Assembly (NCBI GenBank): GCA_016714165.1
Contig: JADJNU010000002.1
Span: 496,001 to 560,000 of the forward strand
Reading direction: 5' to 3'
Origin: Bdellovibrionales bacterium
GTDB taxonomy: Bacteria > Bdellovibrionota > Bdellovibrionia > Bdellovibrionales > UBA1609
DNA length: 64,000 bases
The notes under the pieces were generated by a model, which was not told the DNA's origin, did not search any database, and saw nothing but the letters and a program-made list of their open reading frames with translations. Each line of letters begins with the position of its first letter. The stretch's first letter is position 1. The translations under genes and the position numbers were made by a program. Of the stretch, positions 61,259 through 64,000 are shown piece after piece.

Positions 61259-62341
61259 TCAATTTATCACGAGTTGAGGCTGTTCCTTATTGGCCGTCGT
61301 CAACTGACCGCAAGCCGCATAAATATCCCGCCCCATTGTTCGGCGGCGTAATACATGGACGCCTCTGCGCATCAGCTCTTCCTGAAAAGCGACAACCCTA
61401 CTGTCACTCGGTCGCTCAAATCCCGAATTTGGATGTTCATTAAACGGAATAATGTTGATCTTGCAAGGAACATCCTTGGTTAATTCATATAGCCGCCGTG
61501 CGTCCTCTAAGGAATCCGTAACACCCTTAAGAAGCACGTATTCTAAAGTCACCTTGTCTTTTGAGATTCGGGCATGCTCGCGACAAGCTTCCAGCAAAGC
61601 GCGCAAAGGCCACTTTTTATTGATCGGCATGATTTGATCTCGTATTTGATCGCTCGCCGCATTTAAACTGACGGCTAACCGCGCCCCACTTGCTGTAACC
61701 AAAGGTATTTGTGGAATCAATCCCGATGTTGAAACCGTCACTTTCCGAAGCGACAAATTATAACCCCAGGGATTATGCCAAATATCGATGGCATCAAAGA
61801 CGGCCTGCGGATTATCAAGTGGCTCCCCCATGCCCATGAATACGACATTCGTTATTCGTCGCGATTCTTCGTACAAGCGATACTGAATCTGAACGAACTG
61901 CCCCACGACCTCCCATGTTTCCAGACGACGAATCAGCTTTTGCTTGCCAGTGAAACAAAACCGACAAGCCATATTGCAACCCACCTCAGTCGAAACACAT
62001 AATGTCAGCCTGCCTTTTGAGGGAATTAGAACCGCCTCGACGGAACGACCTTCACCCATGTCAAAAAGAAATTTTTGGGTTCCATCCCCACTCACCCATT
62101 CTTTGATGACTGGAGGAAGAGAAAAATCAAATATTTCAGGTATTTGAGATCTCAGTTTCTTGGAAATATTGGTCATTAAGTCAACTTCCAAGACCCTGAG
62201 ACCATAGACCCAACGAAACAATTGTTGGGCTCGAAACCTCTCCTTGCCCTGGCCAATGAGCAGTTCCTCCAGTTGAGACTGAGTCAGTCCATAGAACTTC
62301 ACCCTGCTACCAATCGGATCCGATATCGCCGAATTTTCCAT
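61259..62341 (-). CDS. rlmN: Dual-specificity 23S rRNA/tRNA adenine C2-methyltransferase RlmN
   Basis: RlmN is a radical SAM enzyme that methylates A2503 of 23S rRNA and A37 of some tRNAs. The 360-residue product has the cluster motif CNMACRFC near residues 124-131. It also has FMGMGEPLDN, LAVSLNAASD, HPNSGFERPS, and the C-terminal conserved cysteine in AACGQL that carries the methyl group. The N-terminal accessory domain (FRAQQLFRWVY) is present. It stands between the heptose kinase and the PfkB kinase genes. Confidence 0.96.
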   Translation of the reverse strand: MENSAISDPIGSRVKFYGLTQSQLEELLIGQGKERFRAQQLFRWVYGLRVLEVDLMTNISKKLRSQIPEIFDFSLPPVIKEWVSGDGTQKFLFDMGEGRSVEAVLIPSKGRLTLCVSTEVGCNMACRFCFTGKQKLIRRLETWEVVGQFVQIQYRLYEESRRITNVVFMGMGEPLDNPQAVFDAIDIWHNPWGYNLSLRKVTVSTSGLIPQIPLVTASGARLAVSLNAASDQIRDQIMPINKKWPLRALLEACREHARISKDKVTLEYVLLKGVTDSLEDARRLYELTKDVPCKINIIPFNEHPNSGFERPSDSRVVAFQEELMRRGVHVLRRRTMGRDIYAACGQLTTANKEQPQLVIN

Positions 62342-62426
62342 AACTCCCTCTTAATCACAGCATAACACAATGCACTAGCACCGGCTTTTAGCACAAAACC
62401 AGATAAAAAACACGAAGGCAGAATTT

Positions 62427-63491
62427 TTAAGAAAGTTGATTTATGTACTCGACAAGCTCATCTGTGCGGCAAGGCACACAGCCGACCTTACCTACGACGA
62501 CTCCGGCGGCGTAATTGCCAAGTACGCAGGCTTCCGGCAAGCTAAACCCCGAAACCCAGGCCAGCCCCAAGGCTGCAATGACCGTGTCCCCCGCACCCGT
62601 CACATCAAAAACCTGGCGAGCAAAGGTAGGAAACTGATGGACTCTGCCTTCTGTAAACAAGCTCATTCCCTGCTTGCCCTGCGTGATAACCAAATGCTCA
62701 AGTCCCAACTTTTTAACGAGGGTTTCTCCAACCTTGAAAAGTAGGTCAGGACCGTCTTGAAGGTCATCGACTTGACAACCCGATAAGCCATAGGCTTCGT
62801 CACGATTGGGAGTCATTAAAGTGGCGCCCCGGTAAAAGTTCGATGGAGTTTGTCGATTTGGATCTACCATCAAGGGCTTTCCGGCCCCTCGGCAAATCTT
62901 AACTAATTCCTGTGCGCATCTTTCGCTGACAACACCTTTGGCGTAGTCCTCAAGAACAACCCCATCTGCCTGGCCGAGAAGATCTCCGACGATCGACAGC
63001 AATTGGTTCTCCCTTTCCAAGTCCAAATATCGACGGTGCTCGTAATCGACCCGCACCAGATGGTGATGACCAGACATCACTCGCAATTTCCGTGTGGTTG
63101 GTCGATGAGGATCTACAACCAGATAATCCGTTGAAACGCCAGCTGAAGTAAGAAGACTTTTTAAGTCCTCACAGGCTTGATCCCTTCCAACAACCCCTAC
63201 CAACAAGGAAACTCCACCTAAACTTGCAATATTTTGAGCCACGTTGGTTGCCAAACCAAGCCGTTGATCCTCTGACGCTCCTTCTAACACTGGAACAGGT
63301 GCCTCAGGACTGATTCTACGGACCTCTCCGTGAACATATTGATCCAGCCCCAAGTCACCAACCACAATCAACTTCTTCCCTCGCAAAGCGGGCAGATTTC
63401 TGAGAATCGTCTCCCTCATTCCATCAAAACTATTCTCACTGACTGTTGTATCGGCTGCTTTCATAGAGCTTCCAGTGATACCATAATCCAT
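62427..63491 (-). CDS. D-glycero-beta-D-manno-heptose-7-phosphate kinase (HldE kinase domain, RfaE1)
   Basis: A 354-residue stand-alone kinase of the RfaE1/HldA type that makes heptose 1,7-bisphosphate for LPS inner core. Motifs: VVGDLGLDQYVHGEVRRISPEAPVPVLEG at about 42-70, LEDYAKGVV, MVDPNR, LMTPNRDEAYGLSG, and DVTGAGDTVIAALGLA with the catalytic aspartate. The adenylyltransferase half of bifunctional HldE is absent, so an HldC/RfaE2 must be encoded elsewhere. ATG 63464, behind TGGAAG, is an alternative start. It is divergent from gdhA. Confidence 0.9.
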   Translation of the reverse strand: MDYGITGSSMKAADTTVSENSFDGMRETILRNLPALRGKKLIVVGDLGLDQYVHGEVRRISPEAPVPVLEGASEDQRLGLATNVAQNIASLGGVSLLVGVVGRDQACEDLKSLLTSAGVSTDYLVVDPHRPTTRKLRVMSGHHHLVRVDYEHRRYLDLERENQLLSIVGDLLGQADGVVLEDYAKGVVSERCAQELVKICRGAGKPLMVDPNRQTPSNFYRGATLMTPNRDEAYGLSGCQVDDLQDGPDLLFKVGETLVKKLGLEHLVITQGKQGMSLFTEGRVHQFPTFARQVFDVTGAGDTVIAALGLAWVSGFSLPEACVLGNYAAGVVVGKVGCVPCRTDELVEYINQLS

Positions 63492-63682
63492 TGGTCAGTC
63501 ATCCATCGCGGAGAGAAAAGTCTTTATGCGTTATGGATCGGGTTTTGCCGTTCACATTCTCAAACCTCCTCAAGGGATGAACAAATTTTGGTTGTCTCTG
63601 GATTGGAGCCGAGGCAAATTCGAGGGGTGTTGGGAAATGACGAAATTTTAGAACTCGATCTCCTAAAGGGGGGGCAAAAACA

Positions 63683-64000
63683 ATGGAAGGTTTGACGGAC
63701 GGATCGCTTTATCGCAACGTTCTCGAAATCCTTGAGAATGCTGGCAAGCTCATAAAGGTCAATCAGAACGTTCACGAAAGATTGCGAGCTCCTCGACGTG
63801 CTATCGTTATCGGAATACCAGTTACGATGGATGATCGCCGGATCCAAATTTTCTCGGGCTACCGAGTGCAACACAATCAAACTCTCGGACCGTTCAAAGG
63901 GGGGCTGCGCTACCATCCCTCTGTAACTTTGAGTGAGGTTGCAGGCTTGGCAGCCCTGATGACATTTAAGAATTCACTTCTTGGATTGCCCCTTGGAGGA
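63683..64000 (+). CDS. gdhA: Glu/Leu/Phe/Val dehydrogenase, glutamate dehydrogenase type (partial)
   Basis: The first 106 codons are present. The N-terminus reads VNQNVHERLRAPRRAIVIGIPVTMDDRRIQIFSGYRVQHNQTLGPFKGGLRYHPSVTLSEV in pieces typical of the family: the R-x-QH-(N)-x-x-x-GP-(F/Y)-KGG(L/I)R(Y/F)HP substrate segment and the LMTFKN(S)LLGLPLGG lead to the catalytic lysine, which lies beyond the edge. ATG 63683 has a G7 run 8 bases upstream as Shine-Dalgarno. Exact substrate (glutamate versus branched-chain) cannot be fixed from the fragment. Confidence 0.92.
   Translation, partial: MEGLTDGSLYRNVLEILENAGKLIKVNQNVHERLRAPRRAIVIGIPVTMDDRRIQIFSGYRVQHNQTLGPFKGGLRYHPSVTLSEVAGLAALMTFKNSLLGLPLGG

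Noticed and set aside
63526..63695. Small open frames upstream of gdhA, one overlapping its start and ending LLKGGQKQWKV
   Set aside because: No ATG or GTG start with a Shine-Dalgarno in the overlapping frame; only a TTG at 63588. The region is better explained as the gdhA leader, though a leader peptide is not excluded.

Overview
The window is a compact Gram-negative chromosome segment with no rRNA, tRNA, CRISPR array or insertion sequence that I could find. It looks like a member of the Bdellovibrionota or a related deltaproteobacterial lineage. The evidence is a Myxococcus-style type IV pilus order (ABC ATPase, ABC permease, pilD, pilM, pilN), a myxobacterial/Bdellovibrio-type Glt-Agl gliding gene set, LPS (Kdo, heptose, Lpt) genes, sigma-54, and several FHA, PilZ and GGDEF proteins. 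This placement is inferred from gene content; no phylogenetic marker was aligned. No gene-free stretch exceeds 300 bases.

Layout. 1-4421 (minus strand): type IV pilus block pilH-pilI-pilD-pilM, then a damaged pilN-like gene and a second pilN cut by the window edge. 4548-14553 (minus): one long run of lepA, three lepB paralogues, pyrB, carA, an unknown gene and carB. 14646-19803 (minus): metK, hpf, rpoN, lptB and a long LptC-type gene with an LptA-like tail. A divergent GYF-GYF-PilZ gene follows. 20725-32404 (minus): gliding-type cluster of two outer-membrane barrels, three TPR proteins, a CglF/GltF-like small protein, an FHA/TonB-like GltG-type protein, and an ExbB plus two ExbD motor. 32571-36691 (minus): engB-kdsB-pyrG-kdsD, linking CTP supply with Kdo activation. 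36895-39959: FHA-sigma54 activator, FliL-like protein, lipoprotein. 39978-49511 (minus): polA, XRE-type regulator, cold-shock protein, ftsB, eno, an unknown, cpaF, a cupredoxin-like protein, a small protein and a phoH-like ATPase. 49690-54237: PilZ protein, TonB-like protein, barrel plus M-aminopeptidase-like lipoprotein, and an unknown secreted protein with an excellent sigma-54 promoter. 54381-63491 (minus): FHA-diguanylate cyclase, pgi, metallophosphoesterase, a GGDEF gene interrupted by a stop codon, a coiled-coil protein, a PfkB kinase, rlmN and a heptose kinase. The 5' part of gdhA closes the window on the plus strand.

Themes. Surface motility (pili, gliding), envelope biogenesis (Lpt, Kdo, heptose, signal peptidases) and c-di-GMP/FHA signalling are interwoven. 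Four genes carry reading-frame damage (pilN-like, a TPR gene, polA, GGDEF). The three frameshifted genes all break at or near short A or G homopolymers, which makes sequencing error a serious alternative to decay. Many genes overlap by 1-11 bases and several use TTG starts, pointing to pervasive translational coupling.
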